Assembly (NCBI GenBank): GCA_029582155.1
Contig: CM055905.1
Coordinates: 6,946,062 to 7,010,061, forward strand
DNA: 64,000 nucleotides
Source of the DNA: Panopea generosa
Taxonomy: Eukaryota > Mollusca > Bivalvia > Adapedonta > Hiatellidae
Direction: 5' to 3'
Part shown: piece by piece, positions 48,511 through 60,338 of the stretch
How the letters are laid out: every line of letters begins with the position of its first letter
Numbering within the stretch: the first letter of the stretch is position 1
Made by a program: the position numbers and the translations under genes
Notes under the pieces: generated by a model
Database searches by the model: none
Told to the model about the DNA's origin: nothing
What the model saw: the letters and a program-made list of their open reading frames with translations, nothing else

Positions 48511-49010
48511 NNNNNNNNNNNNNNNNNNNNNNNNNNNNNNNNNNNNNNNNNNNNNNNNNNNNNNNNNNNNNNNNNNNNNNNNNNNNNNNNNNNNNNNNNN
48601 NNNNNNNNNNNNNNNNNNNNNNNNNNNNNNNNNNNNNNNNNNNNNNNNNNNNNNNNNNNNNNNNNNNNNNNNNNNNNNNNNNNNNNNNNNNNNNNNNNNN
48701 NNNNNNNNNNNNNNNNNNNNNNNNNNNNNNNNNNNNNNNNNNNNNNNNNNNNNNNNNNNNNNNNNNNNNNNNNNNNNNNNNNNNNNNNNNNNNNNNNNNN
48801 NNNNNNNNNNNNNNNNNNNNNNNNNNNNNNNNNNNNNNNNNNNNNNNNNNNNNNNNNNNNNNNNNNNNNNNNNNNNNNNNNNNNNNNNNNNNNNNNNNNN
48901 NNNNNNNNNNNNNNNNNNNNNNNNNNNNNNNNNNNNNNNNNNNNNNNNNNNNNNNNNNNNNNNNNNNNNNNNNNNNNNNNNNNNNNNNNNNNNNNNNNNN
49001 NNNNNNNNNN
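48511..49010. other. Assembly gap of exactly 500 N
   Basis: A round-number run of N right after the satellite, the usual placeholder for a gap of unknown size. The sequence to its right is not satellite. Apparent frames crossing it are meaningless. Confidence 0.99.
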
Positions 49011-50625
49011 TTGACTCTTTTTCATGATGCCATATTACCGTTACCTCAAAATTAAACTTTTACTGAAAATTCATGGAGATAATATATTGATTTTTATTAA
49101 TATTTTTTTTATTATTTATTTATTTATAAGCTTTATTGTACTTTTAGGTTATACTACACTTGAAAATGTTTTTTATGCAAGTTTCAGACCTGCAGGGCTA
49201 CAAATGACAAAGTTATTACAAACATTTCTATGACAGGTATAGCACTGTTTCTTTCCTTTAAAGGCAATAGCAAGAATATCGACCAATACCATGTTTTACT
49301 TAAACTTGAATTATTTTAGAACTGGTGCAGATATACATATGTATTACAGCTTTACTTGGGCATGATTGAATTGTATTATATATTTTGGTACTTTAGTGCA
49401 TTTGTTTACAAAAAAAACATGTTCAGGACTTGCGCGACTTTTATCTCCCTTTAACACTCTGTACATACAGATGAAAGAGGTAGTAGTAAAAATAATGTTC
49501 CCTTTTTGTTCTTTTTACAGCTCTTTATATTGCAATGATTTATTTATTCTAACCATGTGTTAAATGGTCAATATTTTAGAAATCACCACTGAAAATTAAA
49601 GTTTTATATTTATTGATCGGATATCCTGGTAAGATCTGTGATATTGTTTTATTTATTTAAAAAAGTCGCGTTAATATTGAAATACTGCAATTTGTATTGT
49701 GAAGTACTGTGTAATATCGTTTTGTTTTACTGTGTATCTGAATGTTATTATTATGTTACGTATCCTGTAATAAATCTGTAAAATGTAAAAAGAGTCATGG
49801 AATTGATATTTCATACTTTCCAACCCCGGTTACAATCATTAATCTTAAAGTGGCGTTAAGTTGAACAGTGTTTTAAACAATTGGGTCCAGATTATTTTTC
49901 ACAATCTGTAAATCTGTCATGATGTTGTGGATGTGGGCATTATGGTGATGGTCTTCAGCAATTCATGACTGTTGAATTTCTTGGCCCTCTCACTTTAAAG
50001 ATTGGATGTTAGTACAGTGATGGATGGACTGGTCAATGCCAGGGGTTACATACTTGATCCCGGGCTCATCTGTTAGCCTCTCAAATAACACTCAGCACCA
50101 TTCTATCCAGGAATGAAATCTAGAATAACTTAAATAAGCTCTGGGATTTGAACTCACAGATTGAAGGTCAGATTCTCTCAAACTAAGCTAGCTCCAGTAG
50201 TTCATCAAATTCCTTTTTACAGCTTACTTAATGCATTACCTAGGTACATATTTATGTAAATAACACATTTTTGATATGCTATAAATTAGTTTACATTGAT
50301 CATGTAGCATGTTCAATAATGAGTCATGATTTGTTCCTAGTTCAAACTTTCATGGTCATTTTATGTGTAAATGAATTAAATTAATCATTAAGAGAAATTG
50401 ACATTTTTAGTTGAATTTTATGTCCTTCGATAAATTAATTTATTCAGGTTTAAATTTATATTGGATCTTCCCAGGAAGGCATTAATTAATGCTATATGAC
50501 TTTTATAGTTGTTCAGTGCATTAAAAGTTAAATGAAAAAAGTTTTAAGTTGTTGAATTTAATATTTTCTAAATCATGTTTCAGGTGTTAACCTTGCTGTC
50601 CCTGATCCCTTTGTGTCTACTATAG
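49011..50625. other. AT-rich, probably intronic or intergenic
   Basis: No recognised coding sequence. Near 50,115-50,200 the minus strand reads TAGCTTAGTTTGAG and AGTTCAAATCCC about 30 bases apart, a box A and box B spacing, so a decayed tRNA-derived SINE is likely there. Confidence 0.45.
50115..50205 (-). mobile_element. Decayed tRNA-like SINE head
   Basis: Minus strand: GGAGCTAGCTTAGTTTGAGA (box A) and GTGAGTTCAAATCCCAGAGC (box B) with tRNA-like spacing. No clear body or target duplication. Confidence 0.4.
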
Positions 50626-50747
50626 GTACCGGTGACAAATGCAATGCAGGATCTGCCTGTCCCAGTAATTCTGCCTTCTACAGTCCATGTCCCCAGGGAC
50701 ATATTCTCCAGCAGAGGGGTGCAGTACCTGATTCACTTGTCCAGCAG
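50626..50747 (+). CDS. Internal exon with a cysteine-rich GCC2/GCC3 (ephrin-receptor-like) repeat
   Basis: A pyrimidine-rich tract ending CTACTATAG precedes 50,626, and a perfect donor CAG|GTAAGT follows 50,747. The open frame reads GTGDKCNAGSACPSNSAFYS then PCPQGHILQQRGAVPDSLVQQ. The C-x3-G-x-x-C-P ... P-C-P-x-G pattern is that of the short GCC2/GCC3 repeats in extracellular multidomain proteins. A second frame is also open but lacks this pattern. An alternative acceptor (TTTCAG at 50,583) would add 42 bases, also open in this frame. The parent gene is not identifiable: I find no second exon with confidence, and the surrounding arrays would be in its introns. Confidence 0.6.
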
Positions 50748-51439
50748 GTAAGTAGTTTTAAAACTCTGCTTTCTGATTGAGAACAGGCAAGATATTAAAT
50801 GCAATTTATAAACAAGGCAGATTGGATAAACAAAGTAATATTCTTGTTGCCGGAACTATTAAGTTTACATAAAAGTACAACAATTTTAAATTATGTTTGT
50901 TTTGAAAAAATGATAAAACAGTCTGTTCTCTAAACAACTTTCATTCATTTCAACATACACAGAAACTTTTGAACTTAATTGTTTTTAGATAATAACAAAT
51001 GTACAGATTGAAAAGCAAAGCTGGAATCTTAATCACACAAAATTTCTTGTTTTCTTTCATTCATCTCCAGGAATATAAATCAAAATAGTTACTTTGCAGA
51101 ATGAAATTGTATATAAGTACCGCCAATAAAATACATTTGTATCAAAATTTTACTTCAAACTACAATATTCTAATTCCATTTATACATCATCTTGTACAAT
51201 ATAACTTTCAGAAATAGAATCAACATTTATCAAATTGTCATGTGTGCCTTTAAGAGAAGATTTATTAAAGTTGCTATGTGTCCCTTCTAGTTGGTGCTTA
51301 ATTACCTCTACCCCCCTGAATTGGGAGCACTACTTGAGGAGGTGGTTCTACGTGAATTTTGAGTTGACCACATCACGGTCACGGATTTCTGTCGCAATGT
51401 AGAGTGATTCACATTGACAGTTTGTCGCAGATTCATGTC
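50748..51439. other. Probably intron following the exon
   Basis: AT-rich, no recognised exon. From about 51,290 the base composition changes (CTCTACCCCCCTGAATTGGG), which may be the left part of the repeat element that follows. Confidence 0.4.
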
Positions 51440-52805
51440 GAGAGTATCCTTTTTTTAGATTGACTATTTGGAGAATAAAGAGAGCTATTCTACTCACACA
51501 GGCTTCGTTGTCACACTTGGTTAAAGTTTTGCGAGCAAGTTCCTATCTAAGTAACCATTGCATGTATTGCTGTGAAAATTTACACAATCGTTCCTAGTCA
51601 TCAACCCTACTACAATAACTAAGTTAGATTACTCTTGCATGAATATAATGCAAATTATGGCCCTTGTTTGACTTGTAAAATCAGGTTAAAGTTTTGCTTG
51701 CAAGTACAATCAAGTCTATATCTCACCAACCACTCAATATATTTGATTGAAACTTTACACAAGCCTTCCTAGCCATCAAAACGAACGAAAGTAACTAAGT
51801 TAGCTAGCTAACTCTTGCATGAATATAATACAAATCATTGCCCTTGTTTGACTTGTAAAAATCTGGTTGAAGTTTTGCGTGCAAGTACCATCAAGTCCAT
51901 ATCTCACTAACCAATGCATGTATTGACTTGAAACTTTACACAAGCCTTCCTAGTCATCAAACTGACTGCGATAACTAAGTAAGATAACTCTTGCATGAAT
52001 ATAATACAAATTATTGCCCTTCTTTGACTTAGAAATTCTGGTTAAAGTTTTGCATGTAAGTACCATCAAGTTCATATCTCACCAACCACTGAATGTATTT
52101 GATTAAAACTTTACATAAGTCTTCCCAGTCATCAGTCCTACTACACTAACTCAGTTAGATAACTTTTGCATAACTATAATGCAATTATTGCCCTTGTTTG
52201 ACTTAGAAAATCTGGTTAAAGTTTTGCGTGCAAGTACAATTAAGTCCATATCTCAGTAACCATTGCATGTATTGACTTAAAACTTTATACAAGTCTTCCC
52301 AGTCATCAACCTTACTACAATAACTAAGTTAGATAACTATTGCATGATAATAATGCAAATTATTGCCCAGTCACCAACTCTATTACAATAACTAAGTTAT
52401 AAATCTTGCACGAATATATGCAAATTATTGCCCTTCTTTGACTTGGAATTTTAAGTTAAAGTTTTGCATGCAAGTACTGTCAAGTCCATATTACACAAAC
52501 CACTTAATGTATTTGATTGAACCTTTACATATGACTTTGTAGTCATGAAATCAACTAAATGAGTCAAGTCGCACAACTCTTGCCACATTTTTTGCAATTT
52601 AGGGCCTTTGTTTTTCTTAGAAACTCAGCAGTCACTGCATGTATTTAATTTAAACTTCATACAAGATATTGCAGTTATAACACCAACTCAATTTTGTCAG
52701 TTAGATAACTCTTATTTGCTTTTTGTCATCAGTCTCAATCATTTTTGTACTTTTTTGACAACTATTCCAATAGTTGAGCGCACTGTCCTCCGACAGCACT
52801 TGTTT
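51440..52805 (+). mobile_element. Element with a tandem core of about 175 bp (six to seven units) and a terminal hairpin; Helitron/pearl-like
   Basis: GGTTAAAGTTTTGC starts units at 51,519, 51,684, 51,865 (variant), 52,040, 52,214 and 52,454 (variant), spaced 165-181 bp with one longer step where part of a unit is repeated. Shared words include AACTCTTGCATGAATATAAT and TATTGCCCTTGTTTGACTT. The block ends in CACTGTCCTCCGACAGCACT and TGTTTG, a hairpin end also seen at 6541 and 60,308. A tandem core plus a hairpin 3' end is how the bivalve pearl/BIV160 type and Helentron-like elements are built; assignment is inference. Left boundary uncertain. Confidence 0.65.
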
Positions 52806-53576
52806 GTTTTATATTTAGAAAATAATACCTGTTATAATATATGAAGAACATGGATTATTCTGAATGATTGTTTTATTAATTCACATTAAGTCTTAAACGT
52901 CAAGTTATGAACTGGTTTGAAAAGAACAATTCATGTCCATCTAATTGGGTTTCTTCTGTTGAATTAGGGCTTCCATTCTACCTTTTACCCCTCACATGGT
53001 ACTACATGTACAACTGTCCATCAACATGCTAATAATCTGATCTCAGTCAATCTCATACTCTTTGAGGACTTTTTGTTGACTCCAGAATATTTGCAGCTGT
53101 TGAAATGTTTTGCTTCCTGTAACTAAAATGGTCAATTACAACTCTACCTGAATCAGTGCCAGACAATAACATTCAGAAACTTGTCATTGCAGCTTCTTCC
53201 ATATTTAACAATAATTTGTTGTGTTTTAACTTCCATTTCATTTCTTCCTTGAAACATTTAGCTACACCATGTGTGTTTATGTAAAATGCACTTGTTCTGT
53301 ATATTGTGGTCTTATCCTCTCTCATGTTTCACTTAGATGAGCAGGTCTTTAGCCAGGGAGAAAGGTAGACAGTTTTTACTTAAGATGGCCCTAATCTTTG
53401 CAACTCTCTCTCTGTAATTGAAGCTCATTCCATTTTCACAAGTGGCTGGAAGACAGCATCAACATTACAGCATTGTGCACTGTTCAATGCTTGCCCATTT
53501 GGATTACAATGCTTTTTGTAACGGGTTTCAAGACGGGCATTTGATCATGCCAAAAGTTTAGGAAAATTAACATCAT
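52806..53576. other. Non-genic spacer
   Basis: AT-rich, nothing recognised. Confidence 0.4.
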
Positions 53577-54175
53577 TATCCTGTGATTACACTGTGATAC
53601 TGAACTCTATACAAAAATATCTTGTGACTACCAGTAATATTGAACTTTACACGATTATCATGTGACTACCTCAGGTATGAACTGAGGCTTACTCTACACA
53701 ATGTTATCCTGTGACTACCTGAGATATTGAACTTTACATGATTAGCATGTGACTACCTCAGGTATTGAACTCTACACAAGATTATCCTGTTGTAACTACC
53801 TGTTATATTGAACTTTACACAAGATTATCATGTGACTACCTGAGATATTGAACTTTACACAAGATTATCATGTGACTACCTGAGATACTGAACTCCATAC
53901 AAGAATATCTTGTAACTACCTGTGATATTGAACTTTACACAAGATTATCCTGTGACTACCTGAGATATTGAACTTTACATGATTAGCATGTGACTACCTC
54001 AGGTATTGAGCTCTATACAAGCTTATATCCTGTGACTACTTGTGATGTCGAACTTTACACAAGATTATCCTGTGACTACCTGTGATATCGAACTTTACAC
54101 AGGATTATCATGTGACTTCCTGTGATATTGAACTTTACACATGGTTATCCTGTGACTACCTGTGATGTTTCTTTT
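53577..54175. repeat. 40-bp minisatellite, about 15 units
   Basis: The unit is ATTATCCTGTGACTACCTGA followed by GATATTGAACTTTACACAAG, with insertions and deletions of a few bases between copies. Confidence 0.92.
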
Positions 54176-54267
54176 GCTGGGGAACATATTCACTTCATAC
54201 TGCCTTGGATAATCATTCATACCAGGGGTGACCTTATTCGTTCCTCACTCATTTGGATTATGTTCCT

Positions 54268-54350
54268 ATAGCTGGTGACCATTCATTACACTTTCTAGTA
54301 TAGCTGGTGACCATTCATTACACTTTCTGGTATAGCTGGTGGCCATATTC
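54268..54350. repeat. 32-bp tandem repeat, two and a half units
   Basis: ATAGCTGGTGACCATTCATT starts at 54,268 and 54,300, with a diverged partial third unit at 54,332. Confidence 0.9.
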
Positions 54351-55082
54351 ATCTTTACCATGAAGCTAGATAGGTAGGAGATATAGTAATCTGGAACTTT
54401 TGATATTAAAAGTATATTTAGAATCTAATACCAATATAATTTTGTCAGCGACAGGATTCATGGATTTCATTGTTTTGTTGGGTAAAGGTGATGTTGCCCA
54501 ATAAAATATGTGGCCGATTGATGGATAGCTTGTTCATTATTTGGATATTATTTGATGTGATGTGCTGTCCATGTGTGTTGGCAAATCTAAATAATTATGT
54601 GGTTCAACAAGAGAGATTTCCCATTGCCTGTAGGCAGAATGGCCAGAACATCTTTAGAACTACCACCACAGATAAAATAGGACAGATCTTGATGAATTTT
54701 CTAATTTGGTGTAGCTCTCTTCAAATAATTAGCCGCCGATATTAAAGACGCCATATTGTTAACATGAGAGGGCTTCCCGCGTCAAATTTACTGACTATCA
54801 GCGTGCTGATTAGCTATCACCTACCAATATATTAGGAGCAGGGCTGATTGGGCTAATAACAGTTGCTAGTTTATGGACCCTATTGGGAGAGCTGGGTTCG
54901 TTCTTAGTCTATCCAAAACCTGATATCTCCCGAATCAGGACTATAAACCACACAATGAATAAAGCAGGGAATTATATGACTGTCCCCACAGTTCATAGCA
55001 TTGAACGTTAACTAAACTGACGTCATTCAAACTTTCCCTGAAGCAACTGACCAATCAGTGTGCTCATTACAATTGCTAGAGC
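54351..55082. other. Non-genic spacer
   Basis: The frame 54,470-54,745 (plus, 91 codons) shows no domain. No exon recognised. Confidence 0.4.
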
Positions 55083-56570
55083 TCACATTGAGTCTTGTGA
55101 TCTGGATGATCGTGCAGGAACTCAGTAACTGTGTGATGGTACTGTGATACCAGTGTAGATAGTTTCCCACAGTCTGTAGAAGAGTCGCATTGACTCTTGT
55201 GATCTGGATGATCATGCAGGAACTCAGTAACTGTGTGATAGTACTGTGATACCAGTGTAGAAAGTTTTCCCACAGTCTCTAGTAGAGTTGCATTGACTTG
55301 TGATCTGGATGATCATGCAGGAACTCAGTAACTTTGTGATAGTACTTAGATACCAGTGTAGAAAGTTTCTCACAGTCTGTAGTAGAGTCGCATTGACTCT
55401 TGTGATCTGGATAATCATGCAGGAACTCAGTAACTGTGTGATAGTACTGTGATACCAGTGTAGAAAGTTTCCCACAGTCTCTAGTAGAGTTGCATTGACT
55501 TGTGATCTGGATGATCATGCAGGAACTCAGTAACTTTGTGATAGTACTTAGATACCAGTGTAGAAAGTTTCCCACAGTCTGTAGTAGAGTCACATTGACT
55601 CTTGTGATCTGGATAATCATGCAGGAACTCAGTAACTGTGTGATGGTACTGTGATTACAATATAGAAAGTTTCCCACAGACTGTAGTAGCGCAACATTGA
55701 CTCTTGTGATCTGGATAATAATGCAGGAACTCAGTATTTAAACTGTGTAATGGTACTGATACCAGTGTAGACAGTTTCCCACAGTCTGTATTAGCACCGC
55801 ATTGACTCTTGTGATCTGGATGATAATGCAGGAACTCAGTATCTGTGTGATGGTACTGTGATACCAGTGTAGATAGTTTCCTTCAGTTCTGTAGTAGAGT
55901 CGCATTGACTCTTGTGATCTGGATGATCATGCAGGAACTCAGTAACTGTGTGATGGTACTGTGATACCAGTGTAGATAGTTTCTCACAGTCTGTAGTAGT
56001 GCCGCATTGACTCTTGTGATCTGGATGATCATGCAGGAACTCAGTAACTGTGTGATGGTACTGTGATACCAGTGTAGATAGTTTCCCACAGTCTGTAGTA
56101 AGGCCACATTGACTCTTGTGATCTGGATGATAATGCAGGAACTCAGTAACTGTGTGGTGGTACTGTGATACCAGTGTAGATAGTTTCCACAGTCTGTAGT
56201 AGCGCCACATTGACTCTTGTGATCTGGATGATCATGCAGGAACTCAGTAACTGTGTGATGGTACTGTGATACCAGTGTAGATAGTTTCCCACAGTCTGTA
56301 GTAGCACTGCATTGACTCTTGTGATATTTATGATCATGCAGGAACTCAGTAACTGTGTGATGGTACTGTGGTACCAGTGTAGATAGTTTCCTTCAGTCTG
56401 TGGTAGCGCCGCATTGACTCTTGTGATCTGGACGATCATGCAGGAAACTCAGTTACTGTGTGATGGTACTGTGGTACCAGTGTAGATAGTTTCCCCAGTC
56501 TGTAGTAGTGCCGCATTGACTCTTGTTATCTTGATGATCATGCAGGAACTCAGTAACTATGTGATGGTGT
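55083..56570. repeat. 102-bp minisatellite, about 14 units
   Basis: CATTGACTCTTGTGATCTGG recurs every 102 bases or so, with ATCATGCAGGAACTCAGTAA and GGTACTGTGATACCAGTGTA in each unit. As 102 is a multiple of three, the minus strand has several overlapping long frames of a 34-residue repeat, in two different reading frames, which argues against any being a real protein. Confidence 0.95.
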
Positions 56571-58008
56571 AATAAACAACACCTGTTCAAAGGCACATAC
56601 ACAATGTTTTTTCAAACTTCTGTTCTTCATTTTTTAGTTCTGAAGAATGGGATTAAGTATTGCATGGTATGCAGTCTCTGCACTATGATCAACAACAGTT
56701 GACTGTGGGCGTTTGATCACCTTCAGATAAATGTTTGGTCTGGAAATTGAACAAAGGACGATAGGGCAATACTTAAAGTTCATTTTCTAAGCTTCAACAG
56801 TATCTTGATTTCGCCATTCCATTGTATACAAACATACACACTCATCAATTTTCAATCAAAATTTGATAAACAATGGATTAATAGAGAATCTCACATAAGT
56901 GCCTATTCATTGCATTTATTTTAATGAGCTGGAAAAAATAATATGCGAGGTTCTGCATTATATAATTTTCCCAACAAGTTTAATAAATTCAATAATAAAT
57001 GAGCAGGAATGTAAGATTAATTTATCACATAACTCAGAAAAATTACATTTACCATTTATTCTAACAGATCACCTCTATAAGGAACGAGAAAAAAAACAGG
57101 CATATATGTTTCCGGGAGTCATCATATCATGTAACGTCTCAAAATAACCTCATTTAACCATGAAAAATGATTGTCATCTATATAATTCGAACATTTCGGG
57201 AAGTTAGTCTGCAATAAACGTACTAGAGCCAAGTGGTATGGAAAACTCAGAGCAATGAATCTGAAGTGATATATTAAAGAATATGTCATGGGTTTATTAC
57301 ACTCCTGGGGCCGTATCCATAAGCATCTTTGTTTTTTTTCTTAGAAATTTTGGTAAAAGAAAAAATATTACTTAGTAAGGAATTTTCTTAAGTTCTATCC
57401 ATAAAACTCCTAAGTAAAATTATTAGCAAAGAAATTTCTTAAATTAAACATTTTCACTAAGTTAAAATATTTCACTTAGTAAGTTTTTAAATCCTTTGGT
57501 AAGGTAAACAGTGTTTTCAGAATCTTGAAATAGTAACTTACTGAAGTTGTATCCGGAGTTCTCGCAGGAGACTCTACTTTTTAATATGGCGGAAAATTGG
57601 CAGTGAAGAGACACTATTGCGGACATTTTACTGTTGTTGTTATCATTTATGGAGCATGTTAAGAGCGAAATCGGCACAGAGACATAGAGCAAATGGATTT
57701 ACACTATTAATATGCTTTTGAAGTTTTAAATTAGCCTAGTTTCAGATGATATCATATTTGTCGATCCTTAGAAAATCTATATTTTCTGGGGGTTTTGGGA
57801 TGGTGTTTAAGTTCACATTCAAATGAAATCATTAGGTAACAATTTCAATAAACATATTTGTTGATATATTTCAAAGTAAGTTTTACAGCTATTCAGTATA
57901 AAAATATTTCTTCAGTGGAACAAAACTTGATATGCAAATGTTGAATAATAAACAACAAAGTTAATAATGGCAGCTGATATAAATTCAATGAATTTCTTTG
58001 TTTGCTAA
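56571..58008. other. Non-genic stretch
   Basis: AT-rich. Around 57,310-57,480 the words TATCCATAA, CTTAGTAAG and TTTCTTAA recur in both orientations, suggesting a decayed small inverted-repeat element, but I could not define its ends. Confidence 0.35.
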
Positions 58009-59469
58009 AGTGATCATTCTCTGTCCGGTGTCACTATCGTCTACACGTTGCCTCGAGTGATCATTCCTCTGTCCGGTGTCACTATCGTCTACACGTTGCC
58101 TCAAGTGATCATTCTCTGTCCGGTGTCACTATCTTCTACACGTTGCCTCGAGTGATCATTCTCTGTCCGGTGTCACTATCTTCTACACGTTGCCTCGAGT
58201 GATCATTCTCTGTCTGTGTCACTATAGTCTACACGTTGCCTCGAGTGATCATTCTCTGTCCGGTGTCACTATCTTCTACACGTTGCCTCGGGTGATCATT
58301 CTCTGTCCGGTGTCACTATCGTCTACACGTTGCCTCAAGTGATCATTCTCTGTCCGGTGTCAATATCGTCTACATGTTACCTCAAGTGATCATTCTCTGT
58401 CCGGTGTCACTATCGTCTACACGTTGCCTCGAGTGATCATTCTCTGGCCGGTGTCACTATAGTCTACATGTTGCCTCAAAAGTGATCATTCTCTGTCCAG
58501 TGTCACTATCGTCTACACGTTGCCTCGGGGATCATTCTCTGTCCGGTGTCACTATCTTCTACACGTTGCCTCGGGTGATCATTCTCTGTCCGGTGTCACT
58601 ATCTTCTACACGTTGCCTCGAGTGATCATTCTCTGTCCGGTGTCACTATAGTCTACACATTGCCTCGAGTGATCATTCTCTGGCCGGTGTCACTATCGTC
58701 TTCACGTTGCCTCGAGTGATCATTCTCTTGTCCGGTGTCACTATCGTCTACACGTTGCCTCGAGTGATCATTCTCTGTCCGGTGTCACTATCGTCTACAC
58801 GTTGCCTCGAGTGATCATTCTCTGGCCGTGTCACTATCGTCTACACGTTGCCTCGAGTGATCATTCTCTTGGCCGGTGTCACTATCGTCTACACGTTGCC
58901 TCGAGTGATCATTCTCTGGCCGGTGTCACTATCGTCTACACGTTGCCTCGAGTGATCATTCTCTGTCCGGTGTCACTATCGTCTACACGTTGCCTCGAGT
59001 GATCATTCTCTGTCCGGTGTCACTATCTTCTACACGTTGCCTCGGGTGATCATTCTCTGTCCGGTGTCACTATCGTCTACACATTGCCTCGGGTGATCAT
59101 TCTCTGTCCGGTGTCACTATCTTCTACACGTTGCCTCGACTGATCATTCCTGGCCTGTGTCACTATCGTCTACACGTTGCCTCAAGTGATCATTCTCTGT
59201 CCGGTGTCACTATCGTCTACACGTTGCCCTCGAGTGATCATTCTCTGTCCGGTGTCACTATCGTCTACATGTTGCCTCAAAGTGATCATTCTCTGTCCGG
59301 TGTCACTATCGTCTACATGTTGCCTCGAGTGATCATTCTCTGGCCAGTGTCACTATCGTCTACACGTTGCCTCGAGTGATCATTCTCTGGCCAGTGTCAT
59401 TATCGTCTACACGTTGCCTCGAGTGATCATTCTCTGTCTGGTGTCACTATCGTCTACATGTTGCCTCAA
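58009..59469. repeat. 47-bp minisatellite, about 31 units
   Basis: The unit is GTGATCATTCTCTGTCCGGT, GTCACTATCGTCTACACGTT, GCCTCGA. Variation is mostly G/T in TCGTCT/TCTTCT, GTCC/GGCC, ACG/ATG and one- or two-base indels. It contains the palindrome TGATCA in each unit. Confidence 0.95.
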
Positions 59470-60039
59470 AACACATCTCCAACATTTGTGAAAAGGTGTT
59501 GATTAATAAAAAAAAAATATGGTTGCCATTTCTCATTTCCATATATATATTTACCAAGGTTTGTTTGCTGCGTTACTATATTTTATTTACCTGTACCTTG
59601 CACTTTAATATGTAATTTTTCAAACTTTCAAATCTTAGAGTATGTCTTTACAAAAACCCTAAAAAATATCTGCTGTTCAGAAACTTTTTTATGATTTCAC
59701 AAATATGTATCATGTCCCTTTTGTTTTATTTAATGTCATTTCATGAAATTTAAGAAGTTGTCCATTGTTGGATCAAAATTACTTTCAAAACAAAATGACT
59801 TACCCTTTAGCATTGATAATAATAAAAAAAAAATATTTTCCAAAAAAGCTTATGTAACATTAAATGGGTCATAATACTCTTTTTCTAACAGAATACTTTT
59901 ATTTCTCTAATTTCATTTCAGTGATGTAAACCTTTTCCAGAGTATTCATCGACCTGTGACGAGTACTTCAACTGTACTTAAATGCAGTCTTAAATTGTTA
60001 CTACTCGTACTTTTTATTATGCTCCCTAAATGGTGACCC
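59470..60039. other. Non-genic spacer
   Basis: AT-rich; a weak exon-like stretch at 59,922-59,990 was considered and rejected. Confidence 0.4.
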
Positions 60040-60338
60040 TGAAATTGCTGATTTGTGTGTCCATCACATCTGTCCTTCCATCATGCACTCTTGTCCGAGA
60101 CTTTGCAATGCAAGCTACTATCATGTAGATAAATCACTGGTCAGTTATCGAAATAATTAGAAACTGGATTGAAGTCTTCAGGGGTATCAAACAACCGAGT
60201 TAGATAGAAAATTCTTAACTGAATTTAATACAAATTACCACTCTTGTTTGACTTTGAAAATTAATAGAATTGTTAAATTTTAATAAGCAAGCATTTTTAA
60301 TAGCCAAGAGATGCTGTCCTAAGACAGCTCTTATTTTT
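60040..60338 (+). mobile_element. Single-core relative of the 51.4-52.8 kb hairpin-ended element
   Basis: Contains GAGTTAGATAGAAAATTCTT, ACAAATTACCACTCTTGTTT and GACTTTGAAAAT, corresponding to the core of the 175-bp unit, and ends GATGCTGTCCTAAGACAGCT and CTTATTTTTG, a hairpin (CTGTC/GACAG) like the ends at 6541 and 52,776. One core unit only. Left boundary near TTATGCTCCC is a guess. Confidence 0.55.

Noticed and set aside
48418..49055. Frames of 186-198 codons made mostly of X
   Set aside because: They cross the 500-N gap.
55027..56439. Overlapping minus-strand frames in the 102-bp array
   Set aside because: Two reading frames are open at once over the same units, which is a property of the repeat and not of a gene.
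59922..59990. Possible exon after TTTCATTTCAG, including YSSTCDEYFNC
   Set aside because: That frame meets a stop soon, no donor closes it, and the phase does not fit the exon at 50,747.
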